From positions 10,070,802 to 10,134,801 of the forward strand of contig NC_058512.1 of assembly GCF_020382885.2 (NCBI RefSeq): a stretch of 64,000 nt of DNA, written 5' to 3'. The stretch is from Scatophagus argus (lineage: Eukaryota > Chordata > Actinopteri > Scatophagidae). Of the stretch, positions 25,601 to 58,962 are shown in pieces (positions within the stretch are counted from its first letter, which is position 1; every line of letters starts with the position of its first letter). The notes below the pieces were generated by a model that was not told where the DNA came from, did not search any database, and saw nothing but the letters and a program-made list of their open reading frames with translations. The translations under genes were made by a program, and so were the position numbers.

Positions 25601-28155
25601 TACACGCCGCCTCTAAAACTATGTAGAAGCTCTTATAAGCATTAAACTATTCATTTTGCTGACTCATTTAGAGGTGATATTTGTGAGAATTTTTCATTTG
25701 TGTTTTTTAAATTGCTATTGTTCTGTGTGAGACATACTGTAGCTGTGAAATTGATGCCTCCTTTGTCCTTTTTCTTGAAGCCAATGTTGGGTGGTTGTTT
25801 GTTAAGTCGGATGCCAAAGCCCTCCAGCTCGTGCTCTATCAGCTTCTTGTGACCAAGAGGTTTCAACACATCGAGCACTATCAGGATTAGGTTGCAAGTT
25901 CGAGCCACTAAAACAAAGGGAGGAGGGAGACCGTGGTTAGAGCAGGAGGAATCACATTCCCTCTATAGTGGATTCATTATGTACCCATTTAATAATAGCA
26001 ACACTCATAGGGTTTTCCTTTTTTCTGCACACAAAATATCTATATGCATATACCGCACTGTATAAAGTCTTTGATCTCCTATAGTGATCAAAGCATCCTT
26101 CAGGCAGAAATGAATTAAATCATCTAAAAATCGCTTTCCACTCTTTATTAAACCTTGTTTAGCCTATTTGCTGATAGCAGCAGCACATAACAGAACATGG
26201 TAATGACTAAGTGTAAGTGAAAAATGTCTGTTTATGGAACAACTGGAAAAGCATTCCACTTGTGCATTAATGTCATAAGGGAAAGACTAAATATAACTGA
26301 TCATTTGTTTTACAATTTTATGTTGTTGATTAAAACCTATTTCACTCTCAGCAGAAACCTCACAGAAGACATATTTTACCTGCGATGACCTGTCTGCCTC
26401 TGCCCTTGCCATCCTTGGCCCCCTCAATGATTCCTGGGAGATCCAGGAGCTAAGAAGGAAGAAACCAGAAAGAGAATGAGCATCCTATTGAAAAAACTTT
26501 TATGGAAGCTGAATTAAAAAGAAATTCTTGTACCTGAATTTTGGCACCTTTGTAGCGAATGACTCCAGGTACCGTTGTCAGAGTGGTGAATTCATAGGCA
26601 GCAACCTCAGAGTACACACCTGCAAGGTTACTTAGCAGTGTAGACTTTCCCACTGATGGGAAACCGACAAAGCCAATACGAGCATCACCAGTTTTTGCCA
26701 CATCAAAACCTGAAAAGACAAAAAAAAAAGGAATGGAAACTCAAATCAGCCAAATATCCATATATGGATATTCATCTATGATGCTTTAAGTGACAGAAAA
26801 GGCTTAAGACTATGCTTTTATAAAACCTACATACGCGTAGAAAGTGGACAAACGACCTAAAAAACTATGATCTTACCTTCTCCTGTTGCACCACCGCTGC
26901 CTCCTTTTGGCGTGATGAGTTCCCTCCTCAGTTTGGCAAGACGTGCTTTGAGCAGACCCAAGTGGTGAGCTGTGGCCTTGTTCTTCTGTGTCCTGGCCAT
27001 CTACAATTGACAGTAACAACACCAGCATAAGGTATTATTCTTTGCAAGAGAGTACTGTAGTAACCTGTGAGTTGTAAGAAGAAGTATAGATTACACAACT
27101 AGAAGGAGCTAAAATTATCTTTGGACAGTACCCACTTTATTTGATTACCACAGATTACTTTATTTGAAGACCACAGAAAATTCATATTAACTATAGATAC
27201 ACTTTAGAAACTATTTTTGATTTTAAAGAGGACTGGAGATTTTGTCTCTCCATCCCTTAAACTAGACAGAAAATTGTATTTTAATGCACAGGAAGTTTCA
27301 GTGTTGATATGGACACCTGACCAACGTTTTAAGACAGACTTGAAAAACCGTGAACTCATCCTGTAAGGTAATACGCAAGTGGGATAAACACAATGACACC
27401 TACGGGCCATGGATGTGATACTATCTTAAGTGATTAGTATTACAATACTTCTCCTTTACTTGCCCCTCTGTATCACCACTTACTAAGCTGACCAATTTCA
27501 AGACAGCAACACGGTCTAAAATAAAAGATTTAACCTTTTGTAAGGTGTTACCACTAACCCTAAAGGATCACAATTATCTGTACTATCTCCGAGGAGGCAC
27601 AACATACGAAAGAAAAGTTTTGATGTTAAGGAAAAATCTGTCACACACACACACACACTGCATCTAATGTACTGCGAGAAAACACGCCGAAAACGCCGGA
27701 TTCCAATAGATGTTTGCTTCATGTTACGTTATTTTAGGACTACGTTGGGATGTTTTGTGAGCTACGAGAAGCAGGCGACGTGTGAATTTGAAGTTTAACA
27801 CAACACCAACGCTGTACACGGTTGCTAACTTGATTGCCAGCCACTCAAACCGAATCTGGAGTCAGCACTATCTATGCTCCTGACATAGCCAAGTGATGGC
27901 AACACCGTGTAAATTCTAATATGTGAGCCATAATTCATTTGTAAGTTTAATTAGAACGTAAAGCAACTTTACAGGTAACTTTTTCAATACACACTGTAAT
28001 CTGTCAGTGTACTACGCGGCCCAGTTGTGGGGTTGAGGCTAGCATTTGCTAGCGTTAACAGCTAGCTTAAACGTGACTGATTCATTGGGTTAGCAAGCTG
28101 TTCACTGATACCTTACCTCATTTTCAATTTCTGCTATTTTGGCGAGTATACTCAT
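22668..28155 (-). CDS. drg1: Developmentally regulated GTP-binding protein 1
   Basis: A TRAFAC/OBG-class GTPase found with DFRP1 (ZC3H15) on translating ribosomes in the cytosol. Coding exons in transcript order: 28155-28117, 27000-26877, 26709-26534, 26449-26380, 25907-25738, 25035-24905, 24021-23854, 23706-23584, 22767-22668, all phase-consistent, for 366 residues (human 367). A helical N terminus ([20 protein letters not shown]) is followed by the G1 P-loop GFPSVGKS at 70-77, the TTLTTVPG switch segment, G3 DLPG at 116-119, and G4 NKID at 247-250 within the run [19 protein letters not shown]. The C-terminal TGS domain (about 290-366) carries [19 protein letters not shown] and the end [11 protein letters not shown]. 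Nothing is missing, and conservation with mammals looks very high. The exon 2 acceptor abuts an internal ATG, but the exon 1 start is the family start. Confidence 0.97.
25246..25259 (+). promoter_or_regulatory. CTCF-like binding motif in drg1 intron 5
   Basis: CCACCAGAGGGCAG matches the CTCF core CCASYAGRKGGCRS at all 14 positions. It lies between the drg1 exons at 25738-25907 and 24905-25035, in otherwise AT-rich DNA. Confidence 0.6.
27642..27658. repeat. (CA)n microsatellite
   Basis: Eight CA units in drg1 intron 1. Confidence 0.9.
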
Positions 28156-28330
28156 AGTGACGGAAATTCCTGTGGGCAAGCAACGTTACCAAAAAAATCA
28201 GAAAGATCTTACATGGAAGTTGATAAAGTTAACGTTGACGTTAGTAATTTAGCAAGCACACTAGCCTACACCACGCAAGTACCGCTGTGCGCTGCTTCGC
28301 GGAAAATCTCGCGAGGACAAAGGTCGGGAG
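28156..28330 (-). promoter_or_regulatory. drg1: drg1 promoter and 5' UTR
   Basis: Upstream of the drg1 ATG, a short CpG-containing stretch includes TCTCGCGAGG at 28307-28316. That is one mismatch from the palindrome TCTCGCGAGA, an element typical of vertebrate housekeeping promoters. No TATA box is obvious. The start site is inferred. Confidence 0.5.
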
Positions 28331-29049
28331 GGAATGTTTTGCCTCAAGCGTTGACTAACAGGTTATTAGAAATATATAGGAGGATAGAAATAGCGTACTT
28401 TACCTGCCTTATATAAGAAGGTGTTGCGAAGCGGCCTATGCCTCATTCATGAGACAAATATTGTAGTGCTTTGTACTGTGCTGTAACAGTTACACCAAAG
28501 AGACATATCCACTCTAAACCTTGTAATGGTTTCATCTGAACAACCATTCAAAGTCCAAGAACTCCCATTCTCACTTCACAACCCTCCAGATTTATCTGTC
28601 ATATTTAAAATAAATTTATCTATTTATCTAGCTAACTGTATAATATACAGTGTGTGTGGTTAAAACTAGCTACTTATGTATGTATGTATGTACCCTATGC
28701 AGGACTTTTGATGTAGGACTTTCACTTGTAATAGAGTATTTTTATATTGTGATATTGGTACATTCATGTACGTCAAGAATTTGAGTTGTTCTTCCACCAC
28801 TGATGATCAGTATCTTCAGAGTCCACAATGCCTACAACTTGCTGTCTAGTGCAAAATTTACACTGCATATACATATTCCAATGCTACACAATACTAAATT
28901 GAATTATATTACATTTAAAAGTGATCTGGGCCACAAAGCACACAGTTCTATGTTGATGTCTTAGCTGTTAATGCAGGGACACACACAAACACACATCTTT
29001 ATGAGTTATATTTAATACAAATGATCACACAATAAAAAAGGCACACACA
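28331..29049. other. Spacer between the drg1 promoter and the 3' end of kcnn2
   Basis: AT-rich, with a TATG tetranucleotide run at 28675-28693. No gene was seen. Confidence 0.6.
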
Positions 29050-30852
29050 GGCCTGTCAAACTGTATATTTTTATTGTTTAATTGTTGTTTAAGTCGCATA
29101 CAGTATAATCTCTCATTGGTTTCTATGTTGCTGAAGTTTGTGGACTGAACATCTGTCATTTTGTCGACCATCTTATTGACTTAGTGGTTAGTGGGTGGTG
29201 GCCTTGTTGATCAAAGTCAGTGCTGCTGATTTTACCAGATCTCCTCTGACCCTCTCCTCTGAACCTTAAAAAGGTTACATTTACAACTATAGTATATTCA
29301 TATAGTGAATATTAATGTTTAGAGGGTATATTGTCCACATCATGGCTTTTCACACAGTTAATATGGAGACAGATTGTGCAAAAGGCCAAGGAGGATATTT
29401 CAATCAAATTTAAATATCTTAATTTGATTTTGATATTATAACTTAATCTAAAAACCTAATAACTGACAGTCACAGTAGGTAGATTTACCAATTCTGCTCT
29501 TGAATATTGCTCTCTCAGCTCAGCCAACAGTGTCATCTAAATCAAAAAAATAAATACAATCTGAGGAATAATGCAATTTTCAAATAGTCTACAATTAAGT
29601 CCAGGAAAGAATCTAATAGACAACTTCATTGTCTGTGCCTTAACTCCAGTCCAAGAAATATTAAGCCATATGCTAGATATGCTGAATCTGTCACATCTTG
29701 CATCCCCTTTGTTGGTTGTTCAGTTGTAGGAGGTGTGCTTGTCCTCATCAAAATATATAAAAATAGGCTTTTTCTTTTAAAAGGTAGATATGGTTTTAAC
29801 GACATGTTGTTCAGCATTTGTTGTTGCCCAGCTAGGGTGACAGCGAGCATAAATAGCACAGCACGAAAGGACAGGAGGTGAGACACAGCAAGACAAGGGT
29901 AATTACTGAGTTGGACCCACGATACATCTCTGTAGACCTTTGCAGGTCTAAGTAAAAGCTTCTTTTTGAAAAACAGACAACCGGCTTTCACTTGATTCAT
30001 CAACACTAGCCACAACTTCGAGAATTAACAATAATAGACCCATGCCCAAACATCTGAAATCTTCTTCTTTTAATGAGCAATGCATCTTTATATCATACTT
30101 CAGTCAGCATTGAAGTGCATTGATTAAAAAGTAAGTGCAAGTACAGATTCTGATGCATTCATTTTGACTAGAGGATTAAATTATTTGCAACGTCGCCCCA
30201 AAAATAGTCATTCTACAGGGGCACTCTGCAAAAGAAAACTGCTATAGTTGATGCTGTTTCTAACCTAAAAGATATATGCTTTTTTCTCATTTCAAGCTTT
30301 TAAAGTTATCTCTGAGTGACAGTGTGTAGGAGCGATTTTCATCTGCCGTTTGGTGTCAGTTCACTCCAGTCCATCAAACACAGCACTTTTCCTCAATATC
30401 ACTGTCATGCTCCCTGACTAATATCTTAGTGGTTTCTCAGTTTGCTTTGAGGATCACGGCAACTGAATCAAGCCAGCAGAAGCACAAAGTCTGTGAGAAG
30501 CACTATTTTAGTGCAATAGTTTCACACATGATGACCTTGCCACCTAAAACTGGCTATCTCTGCATAGAGATGGAGTAGAGCTCTTATCATACCCCCATCG
30601 ACAGGCCTTTAAGTTTTTACTGAGGGAAGCGCCATTATCTGTGGTCAAGTCACCAGAGCAAGGATAACATCTTTTGAGGTAATAAAAAACAAATAACAGC
30701 ATGAAGTTATCCGTTAAAATGCATTGTCCCCAGTATCTCGGATTCTGTCATCAGAATTTGGATAATACTTGTTGAAACCATAAGGCTTTACGATAAATGC
30801 AACTTGGCCATATGATGGCAAAAGTCTTCATTGGAGGCATTCCCCTTGGACT
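29050..30852 (-). other. kcnn2: Probable kcnn2 3' UTR
   Basis: Follows the kcnn2 stop codon. A minus-strand AATAAA at 29075-29070 would give a 3' UTR of about 1.8 kb. A 129-codon open frame at 29626-30015 on the minus strand lacks any domain and is treated as chance. The extent is inferred. Confidence 0.45.
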
Positions 30853-51318
<20,466 letters not shown>

Positions 51319-52600
51319 GTCAGTGCTGCTGTTTAAAGCAGCAGTCGGGTACCACAGAGCACCCGTCGAAGGGCGTTAAGGTACTTACGGGACGACAGAG
51401 CGGTTGCTTGAATAGACCCATTTCGGCTCCGGTAGAATGTGAGCGGAGCTTCCGATTGGGCAGAGGGGGGGACCAAAACAACTGGCTCGACGTCATGAAC
51501 AGGTTGCCCACCCTTGTTTCGTTAGGATCAACAGAAAATAAACTGAATTTTTGATTTTTGACATTTTTTGGGAGCTCAACCCGCACTTTTACACGCCATT
51601 ACAGAGTTGAGCTAATAATAAATATGCAGCAAAAGGAGAGTAAAAAAGTACCAAACAAAACATAATTTTTTGCTTTTTTAGTGGTTTTAAATGTCACACC
51701 TCTACCCTGCAACACCCATCAGCCTGGCCTATCCATAAATTCCTGACTGAGTCCCCATTTATTGACTTCATAGGAAACACATGCTGTCACCGCTGATTTA
51801 CAAACTGCTGGTTTCTTTCAGCCCATTGGCCGCTGACCACGTGACCGTGCGGGGCCTGTAGCACCTATACACGGCCGTGGCTCGCGTCTGCAGCCACAGA
51901 TTGATGTGACCGCTGGTGCTTGCGTTATTAATGGAGTAGAAGAGTTATATCACCCTGAGGAAATACAGCCAACTGCCCGAGATTGAGCAGCTATAGAGGC
52001 ATAAACCAAAGACTGAAAACCCAATCATCCACACGTCCTGGCGTTGCAGCAGCAACAAATTTAGTCTTAAGGCTGTTAGGCTGTATTGGAGTTATGTTTT
52101 TGTATTTGTGGTGGGATTTTAGCCAGAGCTGTTCACAAGGCTTTGCCTGCTTCAGCTGCATTGGAGTCGTTAAGTTGTCTCTCTGTTTCTACGTATATCA
52201 TCTGATCATCGTAGCGGCAAACAACATTAGAGAAAAGAAACATCTGCAAAGTTGCAAAGGATGAGTTTAACTTAAAGAAATGCGGTATAACACGACATGT
52301 GAATGTGTGTTGGGGTTTTTTTAAACAGGAACCTGGAGCTGGCCGCGGTGCTGAAAGTTACTTCATGACGGACCGACTTTGAGCACCGTGGACAGCCCCA
52401 CTCGCTCATTGATCACTACCATCCCTCTAATAAAACAATCATTCTGCACAGGATCGCAATGCGCACTTACTCCTGATTGGCTGGATCCACATGCCACGTG
52501 ACACCTCCCACCTTCTCGAGGCAGAGGGTTAACCCCCCCCCCCGACACCTCTGTGTGTGGAAACCAGTGAATGAAAACAGTCTGCATAAATCCAAGCCTC
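51319..52600 (-). promoter_or_regulatory. kcnn2: kcnn2 upstream region and candidate promoter
   Basis: Upstream of the long-form ATG. Two CACGTG E-boxes, at 51838-51843 and 52495-52500, are both in the context CCACGTGAC. Each is preceded by an ATTGGC element (inverted CCAAT) 10-20 bases before it. A run of 11 C follows the distal module at 52533-52543. An 88-codon frame at 51320-51586 ends in a stop directly before the kcnn2 ATG and is unlikely to be coding. Confidence 0.4.
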
Positions 52601-52974
52601 TGGATGGACACAGTATCCTATCCGGGTAACATTCGAGCTGCGTTATTATCCTGTAAGGGCACATCATGGGACAGCTGTGATGGAGGATGCGGTGATCTTT
52701 CTATACGTATCTTGGTAAAAGATGTATCTTGGTAAAATTCCACCCAAAGTACTCTGTATATTTTCTTCATTCAGCCCTGTACGTTCCCACCCTGTTCTGG
52801 TTTTGCCTGCAATTTAATCAGAAACTCCCTAATCACTGCCTCAGCAGTTTTACCCCCATCACAGTTATGAAATTTGTTTCATGAATCTGAAAGTTAATGG
52901 AACTTTACCGAATATAGCCTCAGAGATGCCGTCTATCTAATTTTAAAGTCAAGTTTCTCATAAGTATTGTTTAA

Positions 52975-53030
52975 TCTGGTAGGTCCCATTGAGACTGGGA
53001 GCTCAATCTCAAAGATGACATGTAAAAACA
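52975..53030. repeat. Fragment of a teleost dispersed repeat
   Basis: The words GGTCCCATTGAGACTGGGAG and CTCAATCTCAAAGATGACATG resemble a common teleost repeat (GTCCCATTGAGAT with CTCTTTTTCAA). The match is short and degraded, and was made from memory. Confidence 0.4.
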
Positions 53031-54469
53031 TATAAGAGGATACCGAAGAACAAAAATATAAAAATACACCTAAACATAAAATAAAATAATAAAGATCTAT
53101 AATTATTCATATACGTGCACACACACCAGGGTCCTGCTCAGGATCTGTGATGAGTCTTGTGATAAGTTCAACGAGGGTTCTGAAAGCCAGTTATTTATTC
53201 AGTTAGAGATTTATTGTCAAGGAACTGTAATTAGTAGAAGTGAATTCATATTAGTCATCAACAGATTAGTCATTCATATTCTGTGTTATTTCCTGTGGAA
53301 CTAGTTGTTACACCCCCTAGTGGTGAAAATAACAGTGCACTTGAGAAGAAAGAAACAGTCAACAGAAACATAATCTAACATGCTGGTTCACAAAAGCCAC
53401 ACCTAAGAACTTTATTAATTAATCTACAAACTGACATTTCACCATTTTCAGGATAAAACCATGTTTCATTCAGATGATATGTACACTGCAGACTGGGGTT
53501 TCAAATCACATCTAAATAGAAGGTGTAGACAGCTCATTCACAGTCCAGGAAAGGCTTTTAACATTCACAGCTTGCATTGTAATAAGTCTGCAGGATAATT
53601 CAATAATGTATCCTAAACAAGATTACTAACTCAAATCCCTCATGCAAATAAATGAAAATCCGTAAATATAAATGTATAATACAGAGAATAAAATAATTTG
53701 AAACACATATTCATTTTAACTCTGTTGTCTGATTCCTACTGAATATATAATGTAGACATATGGATGTTAGCTGCCTTTCTTTATTGTAAATCACTACTAG
53801 CTCTTATTACTTTCATCCTGCAGCAGACCAAGCAGTAGTGAGCCATTTCGCCAAAGGTTCATGAATAAAAAGTTTGCGCCATAGTTGTTACTGTTCAGCC
53901 TTGTAGTGCTTTGTGCTGCTCTCTCCAGTCTCCTTCTGATGTACCATAAAAGGAAACATAATGCCGCCTCACACAATTACAGAGTCAGCACCACTTCACT
54001 CCCCAACACCATGTGTTTACTTACTGGACTGTGTTTTGATCATCTTGACAAGTAGGCAGAAAAATGCAAAGTGAGGCGAGAAGCAAAGTGAACAGCCTGC
54101 TTACATTGACAATAACAGCCACTCAGATGCCCAGCTGCCATTTCCCTGTTTCCTACTGGTCCATTAAGACCAACAACATCAAGAACACCCTTGACCTGAA
54201 TAGCCCCTTTCTGAGAGCTGTGTAGATTCTTTACAAACCTTTTCACTAGGAGTCTCCTCTCTAAGAAACATTTGTGCAAGAGTATTACTATTATCATCAC
54301 CATGTGTTTTCCTACACTTTCTGTACATTCATGTATACTGGGAGCAGGCACATCACATGTAACAGAACATAATGACAGGCTATCCAAATAAACAAATAAT
54401 TAAGAAAGGGCAACCCTGGTCTAAACCATGGCAAGGATGTTGATGACATAGGACAGAAGTGAAGGCGAG

Positions 54470-54740
54470 GGCTCTCCAAGAGTCCAGTGGCGGTGGGTGG
54501 TGTAACAGGCAGGACTGCTCTGGAAAGTGACAAGGCTGGAGATCAGAATTGGAGTCTGGCAGCTGGAGTGTTGGACCAGAGAACAGCAACTGGGGATCTG
54601 AGCCAGAGGCAGGTAACAGGGCTACGGAACTGATGACTGGCGATAGGACTGCAGGACTGGAGGCTGGTGGCTGGGAGACTACCAGTGGAGACAGAGAAAA
54701 AGGAAGCTGCTGAAACAAATCCACAGGGAACTGCTGCAGC
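54470..54740. repeat. Degenerate CTGG-rich minisatellite-like tract
   Basis: Recurrent words of the type GGAGTCTGG, CAGCTGGAGTG, GATGACTGGCGA, GGACTGGAGGCTGGTGGCTGG at irregular spacing of about 10-20 bases. The minus strand is open for 120 codons, but the frame is only a Pro/Ser/Leu/Gln-rich by-product of the repeat. Confidence 0.55.
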
Positions 54741-57700
54741 ACAGGAACGGGTGAATAAAGAGTTGTGACAGATACAAGATGATCATGAGAAATTAAACGA
54801 GTTTTGTAATCTTAAGAAAGATTCTTACTTTTGGTTTTATGTAAACCCTTCTGAACTTTCTGGAGTTTGACCTCATGGCCTAATAATCAGGTTTTTGGTG
54901 TCTTAAAAAGCTAGCAAAACCTTTTGATTGCAGAAACTGTAGTTCTTGTTTGAAGTTAGTGAATTCAGTCTAATTAAATTTTAATGGTCACGTAGTTGCT
55001 TGACAGTTTGAAAGTCCTATTCCACAATGCAACCGAATTATAAATTATTAAAACACAGAGAAAGCACCTGAAAGTGTTGATTTCTTGCATCATCATGAGG
55101 AAATGAATGTACATATTGTATCAAAACAGAGTGTATTCCTCAGCGATTTGGTTCACTATATTAGTATGATTTTTCTAGTGAGGACAGTCAAAAGACTTAG
55201 CTTTCCGAGACTCCTCCAGGTGTTTGCTTTGGAGACCACTGAACCTGTAGCCTCTCTGGTCCTGTCTGCTGCTCCGAAATAGAAGCCAGCCTTCTGGAAA
55301 GCCAACATTTTCTCATCCATTTCATGCTTTCTTAGTCAAAGAAGCCATTTTAACTGGTGCTGCAACTTTCAGCCAATGGAAGGCACGCCAAGGATTTATA
55401 AAAATAAATTATAACAGAAATTAATGGAAGCAAATGTAACTGAATTATCAACTGAATGAATGACAACTACAAGGGACTTGTACTCATATTAATCTACTAG
55501 TATGCATCAAAAAACAGACTAGCAGAGCTCATTCATAGGTCATTTTTGCATGTTAATGTGTGTGTAAGTTAATTAAATGCTTTATTTTGATAGCAGTTTA
55601 GAAAACAAGCCCAAAATTATCTTCACAGTCATAATATAAAAATACATATGAAGGACAGATGACTAAAACAAAAACATCACTGAGGTAAAATAAATTCACA
55701 CGGAAAATGTTTGAAGCATAGCAAAAAGACAAAAAAGACAGCACAAGCACAGCAATGAAAAACAAGCAACAGGGAAAAATAGTTAAATCAGAAAAAAGAG
55801 TTTGATAAGTGTAACTGTGAAATCGCATTGTGAGATCCATCCTTTTCCCCTTGTTTTAACTAAAAATCTAATGTCACTATTGTGCCTGAAATTAACTGAA
55901 CATGATTTATTTAGCTTTGAACCGTATGGACACTGGATACCTGACCTGAGTGAAAAACCTGCCTGCCAGTATCATTCTGCACCTATTTTCATTCCAAATC
56001 CTCCTCTAATGTCCCTGATACCTGAATCCAGGGGCTTTAAGACACATCACGCCTGACAGAAGAGCCATTTGTGTTGAGCTGGAGATTCACTGGCAATCTG
56101 GTTTAAGTGCCACACTCAAGGGCATGATGGCATGATATACAACATGGGATTTTGACTCTCAGGTTTCAAGCGCATTTCTGTCAGCAAAGTGATATACAGT
56201 CACGATGGAGGTTCATTTGAAATTTTGTCATTTGTAACACGGAGAATGGGTAACAAGCCTGCATGCACAAGCAGGAATTCACACTCTAATTGGTCTATCC
56301 GTCTTGTCATTTCATCCATGAGTGTTTTATGGCTGGATGAATCGATGGTCGACTGAGGATAAATGCATCATATAAAGTGAGATGTGTGTGTACAGACTGG
56401 TGTCACACTGAAAACGTTGCAAGGACAAGACAGTTTCTTTACAAAAACATGTTTCAGATTTCTGTTATTAGCATCAATATTCACAAAATTCTTTTATTAA
56501 ACTTGTTCTGTCTTCAGCTGTCTGTTTCCTGCCACTGAAGATTAGAAAATTGATCCATTCTGACTGGCACTTTGAGGACAAATCTGACAAGCCCTGAACA
56601 GTTTATCCTCGATGTAGAACAGTCCAAAACATACACAGAATGCAAAAATGAAAAGTTGTGGTTTAACAGAACGTTATATGTTGCAGTATTTCCTGACTAA
56701 GATGTTGTTGCTGACTTGTTGTTCCCAAAATTTCAAATTATTCCTTGACTTAAGATAGATTAAAAACACAGTACTAATTAGTTCTAAGTTTGTAATGCTC
56801 ATGGACAACAGACTTGGCTTTTGCTTTACTTCACACATCTTAATTAGCTGTGGTGAGTTCTCGCAGTGGCAAACTTCAAAAAAATACAGTTTAACTGTAC
56901 ATCTAAGAGTTAAAAACATTTCTGGAGAAGCTGCTTAAAGTCTGATTGCTCTGACTGATTCTGGAAATATTCAGCAGAGGTAGAGGAGAGGTTGTAAAAA
57001 CATCACTTGGTATAAGTCACCCTGCCTGGACTGCAGTTCACACAGATAATGAGAATATAGTGAGTGGGTGTCTAAACCTGAAAAGCTCCTTGTAAAGTGA
57101 ACCTGTGAGCCATTTATTATTCATTGTGATCAAGCGTTGCCATGACTCTGTGTCTACTTGGGAGGACCTTACAAGTTTGGCACGACTTCTTGAGTGTCTG
57201 TTTCTGCTGCCAAGTGTTTCCCTGACGGGCTAAGAAAAAAACAAAAGAAGGAGTTAGACTCAGAGATACATAGCGACAGAGTTTAAGAGACACGCGCAGA
57301 GAATAGCAGATGTGCTACTGCCAGCACATGGCAAATTTATAGTCAGTTCAACAAACTCAGGGAGTGACAGGGGGATGATGTTTTTTGGCAAGCTTGATTT
57401 ATAATGTGCTTTGCAAATTAGTCACAGCAACAATTTTGGTAGCCAAGTTGTTCATGTAGAACTTTGCAATACTTGACTGAGCAATCTAAAGCTTTTCACT
57501 GATGGACAAAAGCAACCGAATACAAGGCAAGATGTAGAAATATCACACAGAAAGGTGAAGGTACTGCTGGTCTTAACTAGAGTGCATTGCATATGAATAT
57601 AATCACTGCCCTGCATAAAAATGTCCAAATGCTTGGATAATAAAGCCATTGTGATAACTTTAATGAAAATAATGAACAACAGCTCCCATGAAAATGCTGA

Positions 57701-57810
57701 TCGCTGCTGTCTCAAGGAAGAAAGTTATGAAACGGTTTAGCAGGATGACCTCAGCAATATTGTACAATGTTGATTAATGTCACACCTCCATTAATTTCAG
57801 AGGCTCAACA

Positions 57811-57936
57811 TCCATCCATCTATCCATTTTCAATACCGCTCTTTCATCAGGGTTATAGGGGGCTGGAGCCTATCCCAGCTAACTACGGGCAAGAGGCGGG
57901 GTTCACCCTGGACTGGTAGCCAGTCAATCGCAGGGC
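57811..57936 (+). repeat. Teleost dispersed repeat (CCATCCATC... GGCTGGAGCCTATCCCAGCT type)
   Basis: Begins TCCATCCATCTATCCATTTT and continues through GGGGGCTGGAGCCTATCCC, GGCGGGGTTCACCCTGGACTGG and GCCAGTCAATCGCAGGGC. This word order is a very common interspersed repeat in teleost genomes. The copy is truncated at the right end, where the usual continuation is missing after CAGGGC. Confidence 0.8.
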
Positions 57937-58690
57937 TTTTTCAGCATATATACTTGTATGGCATTTTAGAGCAATCTTTCAAAGTGGTAGACTGCATGTT
58001 AGCATGCTCAAGTTTCAGCTCGTTACAGTCCCTGTCACTACAGAAAACCAATGTTGGGTGAATATGTAACGGCAGAACAAGCAGAGTCATAAAGTCTGTG
58101 ACTCAGTAATAGCATTCTCACTGTGCTATCTGTAGTGTGCTAACCTTATTAAACATTAGCTTTGACAGCTGAGTGTTTTTTTTGGGTTCACTTTTTTGAA
58201 TTCACTTTTTCATTTGGAGAATAAGAATGTGTTACTGCTTCTTCTTTAAAAAATGACAACATTTTATAATTTTAAGTATGTGATCTTCTTCTGTGTCATT
58301 TGTTTGTAGTGGGCTATGAAAAGAGGAGCACACACGTGTTTGTGCTTTGCTCAAAGTGGGAAACCTGACAAACTGACTTTCAGATGCTCAAAATAACTTC
58401 AATCCTTCAATAAAACTGGCGAAGTTTGGTTTGATTTGCTTTTGAGCAGCTGGTCTTTGTGCACGACGCTGTTACTGAAATGATCCAGACCTTCATAAAA
58501 TGCACAGTGCAGGAAGTTTGATACCAGTGCTGTCAGTTTATCCTGCATTAGCAAGTGGCTGAACAATTTTATCTACTTCGATTAGAGATTGTTTTGTATA
58601 TGCAACTTGTGGTAGCTGAGGTTTTCATGTGTTACAGTTTCCCAACTTAAGAACTTTATTGGCAGCATATATATTTTTACATACACGCAC
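57937..58690. other. Spacer between two dispersed repeats
   Basis: No gene or clear repeat was recognised. Confidence 0.5.
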
Positions 58691-58962
58691 TGAATTTGTC
58701 TTCTGCATTTAACCCATCCTTAGCTGAACACACATGCAAATTACATGCAGTGAAACACACAGGAGCAGTGGGCTGCCACTGTCAGGCGTCCAGGGAGCAA
58801 ATTGGGGGTTTAGTGCCTTGCTCAAGGACACATCAGCAAGCTAATGGGGGGATTGATTCGCATCAATCACTCCACCACACGCAAATTCTTCCTTCCCGTC
58901 CGGTGGGGAATCAAACCAGCGACCCTCAGATCACAAGCCGCTTCTCCAACCTCTAGGCCACG
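58691..58962 (-). mobile_element. tRNA-derived SINE, minus orientation
   Basis: Reading the minus strand from 58962, the head GGCCTAGAGGTTGG resembles a Pol III A box. GGTTTGATTCC (58917-58907) matches a B box about 40 bases later. The body includes CAAGGCACTAAACCCCC and a 3' part ending GGGTTAAATGCAGAAGACAA. This matches a SINE-like family common in teleosts, recognised from memory. It has several internal differences and no obvious flanking duplication, so it is probably old and inactive. Confidence 0.7.

Larger units (their letters stand above)
52601..57810. other. Intergenic spacer between kcnn2 and the slc2a11-like gene, left part
   Basis: AT-rich, with a dispersed-repeat fragment at 52975-53030 and a degenerate CTGG-rich tract at 54470-54740. 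No gene was seen. A weak CTCF-like match on the minus strand lies at about 53312-53326. Confidence 0.6.

Noticed and set aside
29626..30015. 129-codon minus-strand open frame past the kcnn2 stop
   Set aside because: Lies in the probable 3' UTR, has no recognisable motif, and lacks splice or promoter context.
51320..51586. 88-codon minus-strand frame ending right before the kcnn2 start
   Set aside because: It ends in a stop adjacent to the kcnn2 ATG and its sequence has no SK-channel similarity; at most an upstream open frame in the 5' leader.
53312..53326. Third CTCF-like site
   Set aside because: Two core positions mismatch, including the invariant C of GGC; too weak to call.
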